Source of the DNA: CAZGVV01 sp964529155
Lineage (GTDB): Bacteria; Pseudomonadota; Alphaproteobacteria; Rickettsiales; SXRF01
NCBI GenBank assembly: GCA_964529155.1
Contig: CAZGVV010000002.1
Location: 1-58,896 of the forward strand
Reading direction: 5' to 3'
Length of the DNA: 58,896 bases
The translations under genes and the position numbers were made by a program. This document shows positions 8,144 through 16,440 of the stretch, piece by piece. Position 1 is the first letter of the stretch; each line of letters begins with the position of its first letter. The notes under the pieces are model-generated. The model had not been told where the DNA came from and did no database searches. It saw nothing but the letters and a program-made list of their open reading frames with translations.

Positions 8144-8716
8144 ATGAAATGGCTTATCGGGTTGCTGGTGCTGGTGGGTATATTTGTTGCCACCGGCATC
8201 AACACCATTCCCACGCAAGAAGAGCAGGTCAACGCGGCGTGGGCGCAGGTGGAAAACCAGTATCAACGCCGGGCGGATTTGGTGCCCAATCTGGTGGAAA
8301 CCGTGAAAGGTTACGCCAATTTTGAGAAATCCACGCTCACCGATGTAATTGAAGCACGTGCCAACGCGACGAAGGTGACGCTTTCGCCACAAATGCTTAG
8401 CGACCCCCAGGCGATGCAGAAATTTGAGCAGGCGCAAGGCGGGCTTAGCTCAGCATTGTCGCGCTTGATGGTGGTGTCGGAGCGTTACCCGGATCTCAAG
8501 GCGAACGAGCAGTTCATGGCGTTGCAATCGCAGCTGGAAGGCACGGAAAACCGGATTGCCATTGCCCGCAAAGACTATATCGAAGTGGTGCAGCACTATA
8601 ACACCACGGTGCGTACCTTCCCCGGGCGCATCTGGGCGATGATTTACGGCGCACAGCCGAAGCAGCCCTTTACCGCAACCGAAGGTGCTGACAAAGCCCC
8701 CGCGGTGAAATTCTAA
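8144..8716 (+). CDS. lemA: LemA family protein
   Basis: A 190-aa membrane-anchored protein of the LemA family. Residues 3-18 (WLIGLLVLVGIFVATG) form the single N-terminal membrane helix. The rest is the helical-bundle domain with the family sequences VNAAWAQVENQYQRRADLVPNLVETVKGYA and LSRLMVVSERYPDLKANEQF, then QLEGTENRIAIARKDYIEVVQHYNTTVRTFPG (quoted here in parts of the same conserved region). The molecular role of LemA is unsettled, but it is repeatedly found next to TPM-domain proteins, as here: the following gene starts two bases after its stop. The two probably form an operon, possibly together with pepA. Confidence 0.93.
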   Translation: MKWLIGLLVLVGIFVATGINTIPTQEEQVNAAWAQVENQYQRRADLVPNLVETVKGYANFEKSTLTDVIEARANATKVTLSPQMLSDPQAMQKFEQAQGGLSSALSRLMVVSERYPDLKANEQFMALQSQLEGTENRIAIARKDYIEVVQHYNTTVRTFPGRIWAMIYGAQPKQPFTATEGADKAPAVKF

Positions 8717-8717
8717 C

Positions 8718-9491
8718 ATGCGCGCGCTGCTGCTTGCAGTGCTGTGGGCCTGCGCCAGCAGCGCGAGTTTTGCCGCACCGCATTTTCCCGAACTCACCGG
8801 GCATGTGGTGGATGCCGCGCATGTTTTGTCTGCACAGGGGCAGGCGCTGCTTGAGCAGCAGCTTGATGATTATGAGCGCGGCACCACCAATCAGCTTGCC
8901 GTGGTGACGATTCCCTCGCTGGAAGGCTATGACATTGCTGATTACGGCTACCAGCTCGGTCGGCATTGGCAATTGGGGCAAAAGGGTAAGGATAACGGCG
9001 CAATCCTGCTGGTCGCCCCGCAGGAACGTGCGGTGCGGATAGAGGTGGGCTATGGGCTGGAGCCGGTGCTCACCGACGCACTTTCCAGCCAGATTATTCA
9101 GCAGATTATCTTGCCGGCATTCCGCGACAACCATATGGAGCAAGGCATTATCAATGGAACCGGTGCTATGCTTGCAGCCATAGGGGGGAAGGGCATCCCG
9201 GCCCAAGCAAGCCCGGATTCCTCTACGCCTGTTGTTTTGATTATATTTTTCATCATCCTCTTCTTCCTCATGCGCCGGCGAGGGAGCTTTTGGTTTTTGC
9301 CCTTCCTTCCCTTCATATTCCCTGATTCGGATCGGCGTGGCGGAAGGGATTCCGATGGCGGGTTTAGCGGAGGGGCAGGTGGGGATTTCGGCAGTGGTTT
9401 TCGCGATGGGGGTGACGGTGGCGATTCCGGGGGTGGATTTAGTGGCGGTGGCGGCGGCTTTGGCGGCGGCGGAGCCACTGGCAAGTGGTAA
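8718..9491 (+). CDS. TPM domain protein, YgcG family
   Basis: A 257-aa exported membrane protein. A signal peptide at residues 1-20 (LLLAVLWACASSASFA) is followed by a TPM_phosphatase domain (about 22-150) with TGHVVDAAHVLSAQGQALLE and AVRIEVGYGLEPVLTD. A transmembrane helix at about 172-190 (VVLIIFFIILFFLM) comes next, then an Arg-rich boundary and a long Gly/Ser/Asp-rich low-complexity tail ending GGGGATGKW. This layout is standard for YgcG-like proteins paired with LemA. TPM domains in some relatives act in photosystem II repair or as phosphatases; the role here is unknown. The Gly-rich tail creates a spurious Pro-rich antisense frame. Confidence 0.9.
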   Translation: MRALLLAVLWACASSASFAAPHFPELTGHVVDAAHVLSAQGQALLEQQLDDYERGTTNQLAVVTIPSLEGYDIADYGYQLGRHWQLGQKGKDNGAILLVAPQERAVRIEVGYGLEPVLTDALSSQIIQQIILPAFRDNHMEQGIINGTGAMLAAIGGKGIPAQASPDSSTPVVLIIFFIILFFLMRRRGSFWFLPFLPFIFPDSDRRGGRDSDGGFSGGAGGDFGSGFRDGGDGGDSGGGFSGGGGGFGGGGATGKW

Positions 9492-9560
9492 TAGTTAATC
9501 AAATATTGACAAAAATACATTATTTGATAGGATGATGGCTCATTAATATGAGGATGAGTT

Positions 9561-9740
9561 ATGGCAGATAGTGGTCAGGTTAAAAAAAATGAGCCCAAAT
9601 CTGAAAAAGTTGAGCCCAAATGTGCGTCACCTCTCGAGCCAACAGAGGCTGCGGAAACCGGACAACCAGAACCGCAAGTGCAAGTTAATCGTTATGAAAG
9701 TACTTGGCGTCAGCAGCAAGGCCAAGCACCTACTTTATAA
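9561..9740 (+). CDS. Small hypothetical protein, 59 aa
   Basis: A short frame starting at ATG 9561 with GAGGA seven bases upstream, ending TAA 9738-9740. The product is hydrophilic and rich in Glu, Gln, Pro and Lys, with an internal near-repeat (KKNEPKSE, then KVEPKC) encoded by the repeated bases GAGCCCAAAT. It has one Cys and no hydrophobic segment, so it is probably disordered and cytosolic. The ribosome binding site, and a spacer free of other genes between the TPM gene and purF, support it as real; comparison with relatives is lacking. No function can be assigned. Confidence 0.5.
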   Translation: MADSGQVKKNEPKSEKVEPKCASPLEPTEAAETGQPEPQVQVNRYESTWRQQQGQAPTL

Positions 9741-9767
9741 AGGCAATTAAGACGGTAGGGCGTAATC

Positions 9768-11216
9768 CTAAAATTCCCCCACGCTGCCTGTTTTCTTGCT
9801 GCGCTTAAATACGTCTTTTGCTTCGGCGTCGGTTAGGCGCACGGCGTAATCGCCGGTAAAACACGCGTCACAAAATTGCGGTTGGCGGTTGATGCGGCCT
9901 TTTTCGCCGACTGCGCGGTACAGGCCGTCGATCGACAAAAATGCCAGGCTATCCACCCCGATCAGCTCGGCCATTTCCTGCACATTATAATTCGCAGCCA
10001 GTAACTGGTCTTTGCTTGGGGTATCCACGCCGTAAAAACACGGGTTGGTGGTGGGCGGGCTGGCGATGCGCATATGCACTTCCGCTGCTCCGGCTTCACG
10101 CACCATGGCGACGATTTTTTTCGACGTCGTGCCACGCACGATGCTGTCATCCACCAGAATCACCCGCTTGCCTTCCAGCACGGCACGGTTGGCATTGTGT
10201 TTGAGTTTTACGCCCAAATTACGCACCTGATCGCTCGGTTCAATGAAGGTCCGGCCGACATAATGGTTGCGGATAATCCCCAGCTCCAGCGGAATGCCGG
10301 ACGCCTTGGCATAGCCAATGGCCGAGGGTATCCCGGAATCCGGCACCGGCACCACCACATCGGCGGGAATGGGCGTTTCCGCCGCCAGTTCCACGCCGAT
10401 TTGCGTGCGGGTTTCATAGACGTTGCGCCCGCCGCTGACGGAATCGGGGCGGGAGAAATAGACATATTCAAAAATGCAGAAGCGTGGCGCAACCGGCGTG
10501 AAAGGCCGCGACGTGCGGATGCCTTGCGGGGTGATGATAACCATCTCTCCCGGTTCAATGTCGCGCTCATATTCGGCGCCCAGAATGTCAAACGCACAGG
10601 TTTCCGACGCCAGCAAATACGAATCGCCAAGCCTGCCCAGCACCAGCGGGCGGATGCCGTGGGGGTCACGCACGCCGATCAATACATCGCGGGCCATCAC
10701 CACCAGCGAATATGCGCCTTCTACTGCGGTAAGTGCCTCGACCAGCCGTGTTTCCACGCTGGTGGCGCGGCTACGGGCGATGAGGTGGATGATGACTTCG
10801 GTGTCTGAAGTGGACTGAAACAGGCTGCCCTGGTCAATCAATTGCCGCCGCAGCTTGGCTGCGTTGGTGAGGTTGCCGTTATGGGCAATGGCCAGTCCGC
10901 CAAAACTGAAATCGCCGGAAAACGGCTGCACATTACGCAGCAATGTTTCCCCGGTGGTGGAGTAGCGGTTGTGGCCTATGGCGATATGGCCTTTGAGCAC
11001 GCCCATAATGTCGGGCGAATTGAAATTATCACCGACCAGGCCCAGCGCACGGTGTGCGTAAAACTGCTCGCCGTCAAAGCTTACAATACCCGCCGCTTCC
11101 TGGCCGCGATGCTGCAGGGCATGGAGGCCCAGTGCGGTATGCGCACTGGCATCGGCGTGGCCGAAAATGCCAAATACGCCGCATTCTTCATGGAATTTAT
11201 CGCTGGGCAGGGGCAT
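9768..11216 (-). CDS. purF: Amidophosphoribosyltransferase PurF
   Basis: First committed enzyme of de novo purine synthesis: PRPP plus glutamine gives 5-phosphoribosylamine. The 482-aa protein has a short propeptide before the N-terminal nucleophile Cys12 (EECGVFGIFG). The glutaminase domain (12-230) contains ALQHRGQEAAGI and HNRYSTTG; the phosphoribosyltransferase domain has the PRPP motif VILVDDSIVRGTTSKK. Four Cys in FCIFEYVYF, NPCFYG and CDAC match the [4Fe-4S] ligands of the Bacillus-type iron-sulfur PurF. The gene overlaps the preceding membrane-protein gene by 20 bases and probably shares an operon with radA and cvpA; the cvpA-purF link is widespread in bacteria. An intact PurF argues against a purine-scavenging parasite. 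Confidence 0.96.
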   Translation of the reverse strand: MPLPSDKFHEECGVFGIFGHADASAHTALGLHALQHRGQEAAGIVSFDGEQFYAHRALGLVGDNFNSPDIMGVLKGHIAIGHNRYSTTGETLLRNVQPFSGDFSFGGLAIAHNGNLTNAAKLRRQLIDQGSLFQSTSDTEVIIHLIARSRATSVETRLVEALTAVEGAYSLVVMARDVLIGVRDPHGIRPLVLGRLGDSYLLASETCAFDILGAEYERDIEPGEMVIITPQGIRTSRPFTPVAPRFCIFEYVYFSRPDSVSGGRNVYETRTQIGVELAAETPIPADVVVPVPDSGIPSAIGYAKASGIPLELGIIRNHYVGRTFIEPSDQVRNLGVKLKHNANRAVLEGKRVILVDDSIVRGTTSKKIVAMVREAGAAEVHMRIASPPTTNPCFYGVDTPSKDQLLAANYNVQEMAELIGVDSLAFLSIDGLYRAVGEKGRINRQPQFCDACFTGDYAVRLTDAEAKDVFKRSKKTGSVGEF

Positions 11217-12000
11217 TGGATTTCACCGCATAAAAGAGGTAGCCCATGGCCAGCACAAACGCGGCCCACCACGGAATAGTAATGTCAATCAGGCCAGCTA
11301 GCATTTCCAGTATCATCAAAGGCGTAATCGCTAGTGACGCGAGGCGTATACAATCAGCATAAATAAGTGTAGTCCGCAAAATTTTAGCGATACCCAGACC
11401 AATCAGGCCATAGACCAGCATTTGAATGATGCGGTACAGAAATACGCTAAGCACTAAAAAAGGATAGAGTGCCAAGCTTAAAGGAGTCAGCCAGCTAATC
11501 GCTTTTTCCGCCCAGCCGGTCACTTCTTCGCGGGTTACGGTGTGATTTATTTCAGGAGCATAGGTATGTAACCGCGATTCCTGGCCGTGACCGCTGGTTT
11601 TTTCCATTAACGTCATCATCTGCGTTTTGCCAAATACAGCGCCTTGAAATTTTTTTTCACTCCAGTCAGTGACAGGATGCTCCGTATCGATAATAATTTT
11701 AAATTCTTCGGATTCGCGCATGCTGATGGTGTAAGGCTGCGCTACATCGACTGTGAGTGTGCCACGCTCAAAATGCATGGGCGGGATTTGTTTGAGTATG
11801 TATTCCGCATCCACCGGGTCGCTTAAGGTAACGGTGCTGGTGCCGAGGGTGATAAAAGCTTGCATGGGCAGTATGCACAGCGCGGTTACTAGTAATAAAT
11901 AGATATACCCAAGTCCCGGCCAGGACACAGCGACCTCACGGTATAAATTGCTGGACCAAAAAGAGAGCGGGATAGCTTTGAGTAAGCTGGTGGTGCGCAT
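11197..12000 (-). CDS. DUF1189-like integral membrane protein
   Basis: A 267-aa membrane protein. A first hydrophobic helix follows residue 28 (GYIYLLLVTALCILPM), then an extracytoplasmic domain of about 120 residues (45-165) and a cluster of four to five helices at the C-terminus (LSLALYPFLVLSVFLY, MLVYGLIGLGIAKIL, LASLAITPLMILEMLAG, WWAAFVLAMGYLFYAV). This order of one N-terminal helix, a periplasmic loop and a C-terminal bundle resembles DUF1189 proteins; the sequence match is not strong enough to be certain. It lies between cvpA and purF, overlapping purF by 20 bases and ending nine bases from cvpA, so it is probably co-transcribed with them. Function unknown. Confidence 0.75.
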   Translation of the reverse strand: MRTTSLLKAIPLSFWSSNLYREVAVSWPGLGYIYLLLVTALCILPMQAFITLGTSTVTLSDPVDAEYILKQIPPMHFERGTLTVDVAQPYTISMRESEEFKIIIDTEHPVTDWSEKKFQGAVFGKTQMMTLMEKTSGHGQESRLHTYAPEINHTVTREEVTGWAEKAISWLTPLSLALYPFLVLSVFLYRIIQMLVYGLIGLGIAKILRTTLIYADCIRLASLAITPLMILEMLAGLIDITIPWWAAFVLAMGYLFYAVKSNAPAQR

Positions 12001-12008
12001 AATAGCCT

Positions 12009-12674
12009 TTAATTTGCGTTGGTGGGGGTGACAACGTGGGCAGGCTTGTGTTCGCTGTCCGAGGGCTGTTCCAGGCGCTGCATCAGCTTCTGCATGCTTT
12101 CCTCGTCTTCGGAGGTGGCCTCATATGCTTTGTGCTTAGGCGTGTCGTCCAGGTTCTTTTTCAGCGAGGTCAATTCCTGCAGATACCCCGGTGCGGCGCG
12201 TGCCAGCAGCAAGGCGCCTTGCTCTACATAGGGCTTGGTATGGGCTTCTTTTAGCCAGTCGGGGTGATTTTCTTCACCCAGAACTATGGTCATAGCCAGA
12301 TAGGCAAGCGACAATAAAAATGCGCCACGTACCGCGCCGAAAACAAGTCCGAGTAAATTATCGGTCATGCCTACGTCTTTGCTGTCTTTAAACAGGCGCA
12401 GGATAAGCATGTTGATAAAGGAGAAACCCAGCAAAGAAACCACATATAAACCCAACGAGGCAAAACCTGCGGCGACAATCGGATTCTTTTTAACGTGCGG
12501 TTCAATGATGCGTGCGACATCAGGAAAGAAATAAATAGTTACCAGGCCCGCGCCAATCCATGCCCCTAAGGACAGCACTTCCTTCACAAACCCACGGAAA
12601 AAGGCGAATAAACAGGACAGGCCCATCACGCCAAGCACGGTCATGTCAAAATAGGTGAAGTGGGCGTGAATCAT
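12009..12674 (-). CDS. cvpA: CvpA family membrane protein
   Basis: A 221-aa inner-membrane protein of the colicin V production (CvpA) family. Four hydrophobic segments follow the family pattern: TYFDMTVLGVMGLSCLFAFFRGFVKEVLSL at the start (with the conserved FRGFVKE), then AWIGAGLVTIYFF, a segment around AAGFASLGLYVVSLLGFSFIN, and LGLVFGAVRGAFLLSLAYL with the conserved GxxRG. The last 70 residues are hydrophilic and acidic, longer than in many relatives. CvpA is needed for colicin V export and envelope stress resistance in enterobacteria; its biochemical activity is not known. Its start overlaps the end of radA by four bases. Confidence 0.9.
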   Translation of the reverse strand: MIHAHFTYFDMTVLGVMGLSCLFAFFRGFVKEVLSLGAWIGAGLVTIYFFPDVARIIEPHVKKNPIVAAGFASLGLYVVSLLGFSFINMLILRLFKDSKDVGMTDNLLGLVFGAVRGAFLLSLAYLAMTIVLGEENHPDWLKEAHTKPYVEQGALLLARAAPGYLQELTSLKKNLDDTPKHKAYEATSEDEESMQKLMQRLEQPSDSEHKPAHVVTPTNAN

Positions 12675-14071
12675 ACGTATGCTTCTGTTGTCTGACGGTT
12701 GCGCGCTGGCGCGTCTGCGAAGCGCTCTGCCAATGCTTGCACCGTTTCTACTCTATTCAGCGCCAGGGTCAAATGTTTCATCGCAGGCACAGGGCCAGTA
12801 AGTGCGGCGGTGAAGCCTAATTTTTCTGCTTCTTTCAGCCGTAACTCCGCGCGTGCGACAGGGCGTATTTCACCCGAGAGTGCAATTTCACCAAATAATA
12901 CCGTGCCCACCGGCACAGGCCGGTCTTGCAGCGCGGAGAGCAGGGCAGCGGCTACGGCTAAATCCGCCGCTGGCTCGGTGATGCGCAGTCCCCCGGCGAC
13001 ATTTAAATACACTTCCTTGTCAGAAAACCGTGCACCGACGCGGGTTTCCAGCACAGCCAGCACCATGGCCAGGCGCGCCGAATCCCAGCCCACTACGGCG
13101 CGGCGCGGTGAGGTCATAAAAGTAGGAGAAACGAGGGCTTGAATTTCCACCAATAAGGGGCGAGTGCCTTCCATTCCGGCCAGCACGGCTGCACCCGGCA
13201 TATCGCCGCGTCGACCCGACAAGAACAAGGCAGACGGATTGGCGACTTCCCGTAGCCCGGCATCACCCATTTCAAACACGCCGATTTCATCGGTGCCGCC
13301 GAAGCGATTTTTTACAGCGCGCAGGATGCGGTACGGGTGGCCGCGCTCGCCTTCAAAATAGAGCACGGTATCCACCATGTGCTCAACCACGCGTGGCCCG
13401 GCGATTTGCCCGTCTTTGGTGACATGGCCGACCAGAAACAGGGTGAATCCGCGGCGTTTTGCCAGGCGAATCAATTCATTGGCGCAGGCGCGTACTTGCG
13501 ACACCGTTCCGGGCGCGGCTTCGATGTTGTCGATGTACAGCGTTTGCATGGAGTCAATAATCACCATGGACGGTGCGGTGGGGGTATCCAATGCCGATAA
13601 AATATCGCGCACGCTGGTAGCGGCGGCCAGCTGCACCCCGGCGCTTACCATGCCAAGCCGCTTGGCCCGCAAGCTTACTTGCGCCACCGATTCTTCGCCG
13701 GAAATATAGGCGGCGCTGACGCCGCGCGCAGCGGCGGCGACCACGGCTTGTAATAACAGGGTGGATTTGCCGATGCCGGGGTCACCGCCGATTAATACAG
13801 CGGAGCCATGCACCAGGCCGCCGCCCAGTACCCGGTCTAATTCCTGGATACCAGTGGGCGCGCGCGGCGCATCCGGGGTGTTGGCGTCCAGGGCAACCCA
13901 TTCGACTTTACGGCTTTTTCCGCTTTTAGGGGCGAGGCCTTTGGGTGCAGATTCTGCCGACATTTCCTCACACAGCGTGTTCCATTCACCACAGGCCTCG
14001 CATTTGCCAGACCATTTATTATGCACCGCACCGCAGGCGGCGCAGACAAAGTGGGAAGTTGCTTTGGACAT
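12671..14071 (-). CDS. radA: DNA repair protein RadA
   Basis: RecA-like ATPase that helps branch migration and processing of recombination intermediates. The 466-aa protein begins with a C4 zinc finger (Cys10, 13, 24, 27), continues with the P-loop GGDPGIGKSTLL near residue 98, the RadA-specific motif KNRFGGTDEIGVFEM near 255, and a C-terminal Lon-protease-like domain (about 290-450, with YLNVAGGLRITEPAADLAVAAAL) lacking protease residues. It is first in a minus-strand run radA-cvpA-DUF1189-like-purF with overlaps or short gaps, so one transcript is likely. Confidence 0.96.
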   Translation of the reverse strand: MSKATSHFVCAACGAVHNKWSGKCEACGEWNTLCEEMSAESAPKGLAPKSGKSRKVEWVALDANTPDAPRAPTGIQELDRVLGGGLVHGSAVLIGGDPGIGKSTLLLQAVVAAAARGVSAAYISGEESVAQVSLRAKRLGMVSAGVQLAAATSVRDILSALDTPTAPSMVIIDSMQTLYIDNIEAAPGTVSQVRACANELIRLAKRRGFTLFLVGHVTKDGQIAGPRVVEHMVDTVLYFEGERGHPYRILRAVKNRFGGTDEIGVFEMGDAGLREVANPSALFLSGRRGDMPGAAVLAGMEGTRPLLVEIQALVSPTFMTSPRRAVVGWDSARLAMVLAVLETRVGARFSDKEVYLNVAGGLRITEPAADLAVAAALLSALQDRPVPVGTVLFGEIALSGEIRPVARAELRLKEAEKLGFTAALTGPVPAMKHLTLALNRVETVQALAERFADAPARNRQTTEAYV

Positions 14072-14170
14072 GGATCGTGTATAGCATGCATTTTAAGGGA
14101 TGCACTAAACGTTTATACACCATGCTTGCCAGCGCCTTTTGCGTATAGCGGTGCTTTCACCGCAGCAAAT

Positions 14171-14302
14171 TTAAAAATTAGCGGCAATATAAGTCGGCTC
14201 ATGATAGATAGACGCATTTGTATTTACTGGATAATAAGCCGATGCGGAGAAGGCGGCTACTTCAATAATGACCACGCTCATGATAAAAACAAAAATACGC
14301 AT
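14171..14302 (-). CDS. Putative small exported peptide, 43 aa
   Basis: A frame below the usual length cut-off. Reading the minus strand, AGGAGG lies four bases before the ATG at 14302, the strongest Shine-Dalgarno seen in the window. The 43-residue product starts MRIFVFIMSVVIIEVAAFSA, a textbook signal peptide with likely cleavage at ASA, and leaves a mature part of about 20 residues (YYPVNTNASIYHEPTYIAAN...). Upstream on the same strand a possible promoter reads TTAACA, 17 bases, CATTAT (14385 down to 14357), and a perfect AT-rich inverted repeat lies between it and the gene. No homologue is recognised. It could be a secreted peptide or the residue of a decayed longer exported protein. Confidence 0.55.
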   Translation of the reverse strand: MRIFVFIMSVVIIEVAAFSASAYYPVNTNASIYHEPTYIAANF

Positions 14303-14483
14303 AAAACCTCCTGTTTAATTAATTATAATTAAACATTAGCACGCTTCTGTGACGCTATAATGACGGAACAGTTAATATTTGTTAACTATCGTAATTATTT
14401 ATCTAAAATGTTTGTTTAATGCGATATTGAGCGGAACGGGCAATTGGGGTAATAAGGGGTTTTAACCTTCGGGTAAGGTAAAT
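14303..14483. other. Intergenic leader region upstream of metH
   Basis: Contains the inverted repeat at 14313-14334, a plus-strand TATAAT at 14356-14361 that could be a -10 box for metH (no good -35 box found), and a small hairpin ACCTT-CGGGT-AAGGT at 14465-14479 whose right arm covers the AAGG ribosome binding site of metH. I looked for SAM and cobalamin riboswitch landmarks and saw none. Confidence 0.35.
14313..14334. repeat. Perfect AT-rich inverted repeat
   Basis: GTTTAATTA, a four-base centre, then TAATTAAAC. The arms are fully complementary over nine bases. It lies directly upstream of the AGGAGG of the 43-aa exported peptide gene and could be an operator or a leader hairpin of that gene. 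Confidence 0.6.
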
Positions 14484-16316
14484 ATGGCCAATTTCCTCGA
14501 CTTTCTCTCCGATTCTGTACTTTTATTGGACGGTGCCATGGGCACGCAAATTCAGGGTGCCGGGCTGGATGTGGAAAAAGACTTTCTGGGTGCGGAAAAT
14601 TGTTCAGAAATTCTCAACATCTCTCGCCCGGATTTCGTGCGTGATGTCCACCGCAAATATTTTGCCGCCGGGGCGGATGCGGTAGAAACCAATACCTTTG
14701 GCGGGTCGTCGCTAACGCTGGGAGAATTTGATTTACATGAGCGCACGGTAGAAATTAACACCCGCGCCTGTGAGCTGGCGCATGAAGCCATAGCCGAATT
14801 CGCAGGCGATGGCCGGCCTCGCTTCGTCATTGGCTCCATAGGGCCGGGTACAAAGCTGCCAAGTCTGGGCCATATTGATTACGACACGCTGGAGGCAAGT
14901 TTCGCCTTGCAATGCAAGGGGTTAATAGCTGGCAGGGCCGATGCATTTCTGGTCGAGACATCGCAAGACCCCCTGCAGGTCAAAGCGGCGGTGAATGGCG
15001 CGCGCGCTGCTATGGCTCAGGCCAACAAAGATATTCCGATTATGGTGCAGGTTACCGTGGAAACGACCGGCACGATGCTGGTGGGAACGGATATTGGTGC
15101 AGCGGCGACGATTATGCATGCACTCAACATCCCCATCATGGGCCTCAACTGTGCGACCGGGCCGCAGGAAATGGCGGACCATGTGCGCTGGCTCTCGCAA
15201 AATTGGCCGGGCAAGATTTCCATTCTGCCCAATGCAGGCCTGCCGGAACTGGTCAATGGCTGCGCCCATTTCCCGCTGGGGCCGGAAGAAATGGCCCGGT
15301 GGATGGAGCGATTCCTGAAAGAGGACGGCATCAATATTATTGGCGGCTGCTGCGGGACCAATGAAAATCATATCATGGCACTGAACGCCATGCTTGAGCG
15401 GCAAACGCCGGGTAAGCGCCGGTCAGCGCCGGCTCAGCGCCAACAGCATTGGGTGCCAGCGGTCGCGTCGCTCTATGAGCGGGTGGAATTGCGCCAGCAA
15501 AACGCGATTTTTGCTATTGGCGAGCGGTGCAATGCCAACGGCTCCAAGAAATTCCGTGAGGCACAGGCGGCGGAAGATTGGGATTTGTGCCTGGATATGG
15601 CCAAGGAACAGGTGCGCGAAGGTAGCCATGCGCTGGATATTTGCACGGCCTATGTCGGGCGCAATGAAATTCAGGATATGAGCGCCATGATTTCGCGGCT
15701 GCGGGGTGAAGTAACCGCGCCGTTAGTTATTGATTCTACAGAACTTCCGGTGCTGGAAGCGGCGCTAAAATTATACGGCGGAAAAGCCATTATCAACTCC
15801 CTGAATTTTGAAGACGGTGAACAGCCAGCGGAAGCACGGATGCTTTTGGCCAGAAAATACGGGGCCAGCATGGTGGCGCTGACCATTGACGAGCAAGGCA
15901 TGGCCAAAGATGTGGCAAAAAAGGTGGAAATTGCCAAGCGCCTGCATGATTTCTGCTGTGTGAAACATGGGCTTCCAGCCTCGGATCTGCTTATCGACCC
16001 GCTCACTTTCACGATTTGCACGGGAAATGAGGATGACCGCCAGCTTGGGCATTGGACACTTGAAGCCATCGCCCGCATACGCGAAGCGTTGCCGGAAGTG
16101 CAAATCGTGCTTGGCCTTTCCAATATTTCCTTCGGCCTGAATCCGCCGGCGCGGCATGTGCTGAACTCGGTTTACCTCGATGAGGCCGTAAAATACGGCA
16201 TGACCGGGGCAATTATTCACATCAGCAAAATCATGCCCCTCCATAAGATTCCGCCCCATGAAGCAGGCGCCGCCTTGGATTTGATCTTTGATAAGCGTTT
16301 GCCCGCAGTAGCTTAG
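14484..16316 (+). CDS. metH: Methionine synthase MetH, homocysteine and folate domains only
   Basis: Transfers the methyl group of 5-methyltetrahydrofolate towards homocysteine. The 610-aa protein has the homocysteine-binding barrel (about 1-310) with LLDGAMGTQIQGAG and the zinc-binding cysteines in GLNCATGP and GGCCGTN. The pterin-binding barrel (about 335-610) has FAIGERCNANGSKKFR, DICTAYVGRNE, PLVIDSTE, AIINSLNFEDGE and LGLSNISFGLNPPARHVLN. It then stops after ALDLIFDKRLPAVA. Full MetH continues with a cobalamin-binding domain (DxHxxG) and often a SAM-dependent reactivation domain; neither is present here or in any frame of the 250 bases downstream. It is not the MetF-type fusion of similar length, because the second half is clearly the pterin domain. 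A separate B12-binding subunit elsewhere is the likely explanation (inference). Confidence 0.9.
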   Translation: MANFLDFLSDSVLLLDGAMGTQIQGAGLDVEKDFLGAENCSEILNISRPDFVRDVHRKYFAAGADAVETNTFGGSSLTLGEFDLHERTVEINTRACELAHEAIAEFAGDGRPRFVIGSIGPGTKLPSLGHIDYDTLEASFALQCKGLIAGRADAFLVETSQDPLQVKAAVNGARAAMAQANKDIPIMVQVTVETTGTMLVGTDIGAAATIMHALNIPIMGLNCATGPQEMADHVRWLSQNWPGKISILPNAGLPELVNGCAHFPLGPEEMARWMERFLKEDGINIIGGCCGTNENHIMALNAMLERQTPGKRRSAPAQRQQHWVPAVASLYERVELRQQNAIFAIGERCNANGSKKFREAQAAEDWDLCLDMAKEQVREGSHALDICTAYVGRNEIQDMSAMISRLRGEVTAPLVIDSTELPVLEAALKLYGGKAIINSLNFEDGEQPAEARMLLARKYGASMVALTIDEQGMAKDVAKKVEIAKRLHDFCCVKHGLPASDLLIDPLTFTICTGNEDDRQLGHWTLEAIARIREALPEVQIVLGLSNISFGLNPPARHVLNSVYLDEAVKYGMTGAIIHISKIMPLHKIPPHEAGAALDLIFDKRLPAVA

Positions 16317-16440
16317 GAACTTAAATACGCAGCGCGTCCTTCACCCCCATACTTCTTACTTCTCTATAGGTAAGCAAGAAAAGAGCTGTGGGCGTGGGGA
16401 AGCGGTGAAGAAAAGGGCATTTGGTGTGTTTTTTACTAAA
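16317..16440. other. Spacer after metH with long imperfect hairpin
   Basis: CTTCACC at 16339-16345 pairs perfectly with GGTGAAG at 16404-16410, and runs of C and G inside (16344-16347 and 16396-16399) could extend the stem imperfectly. There is no clear U tract, so it is at best a weak terminator for metH. No coding frame is credible here. Confidence 0.3.

Noticed and set aside
9098..9520. Pro-rich minus-strand frame of about 140 codons
   Set aside because: It is the complement of the Gly-rich tail of the TPM protein; the composition explains the open frame and there is no ribosome binding site.
9506..9534. TTGACA at 9506-9511 as a promoter for the 59-aa gene
   Set aside because: No acceptable -10 box at 16-18 bases spacing; the -35 match alone is not enough.
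14021..14332. Plus-strand frame spanning the radA start and the intergenic region
   Set aside because: It runs antisense to radA and then through AT-rich spacer, with no family character; the minus-strand 43-aa frame has far better start signals.
14303..14483. SAM or cobalamin riboswitch before metH
   Set aside because: No B12-box, SAM-I kink-turn or SAM-II pseudoknot landmarks could be found; only a tiny hairpin near the ribosome binding site.
14484..16316. Bifunctional homocysteine methyltransferase/MetF fusion (also about 612 aa)
   Set aside because: The C-terminal half has the pterin-binding MetH motifs and none of the methylenetetrahydrofolate reductase motifs.
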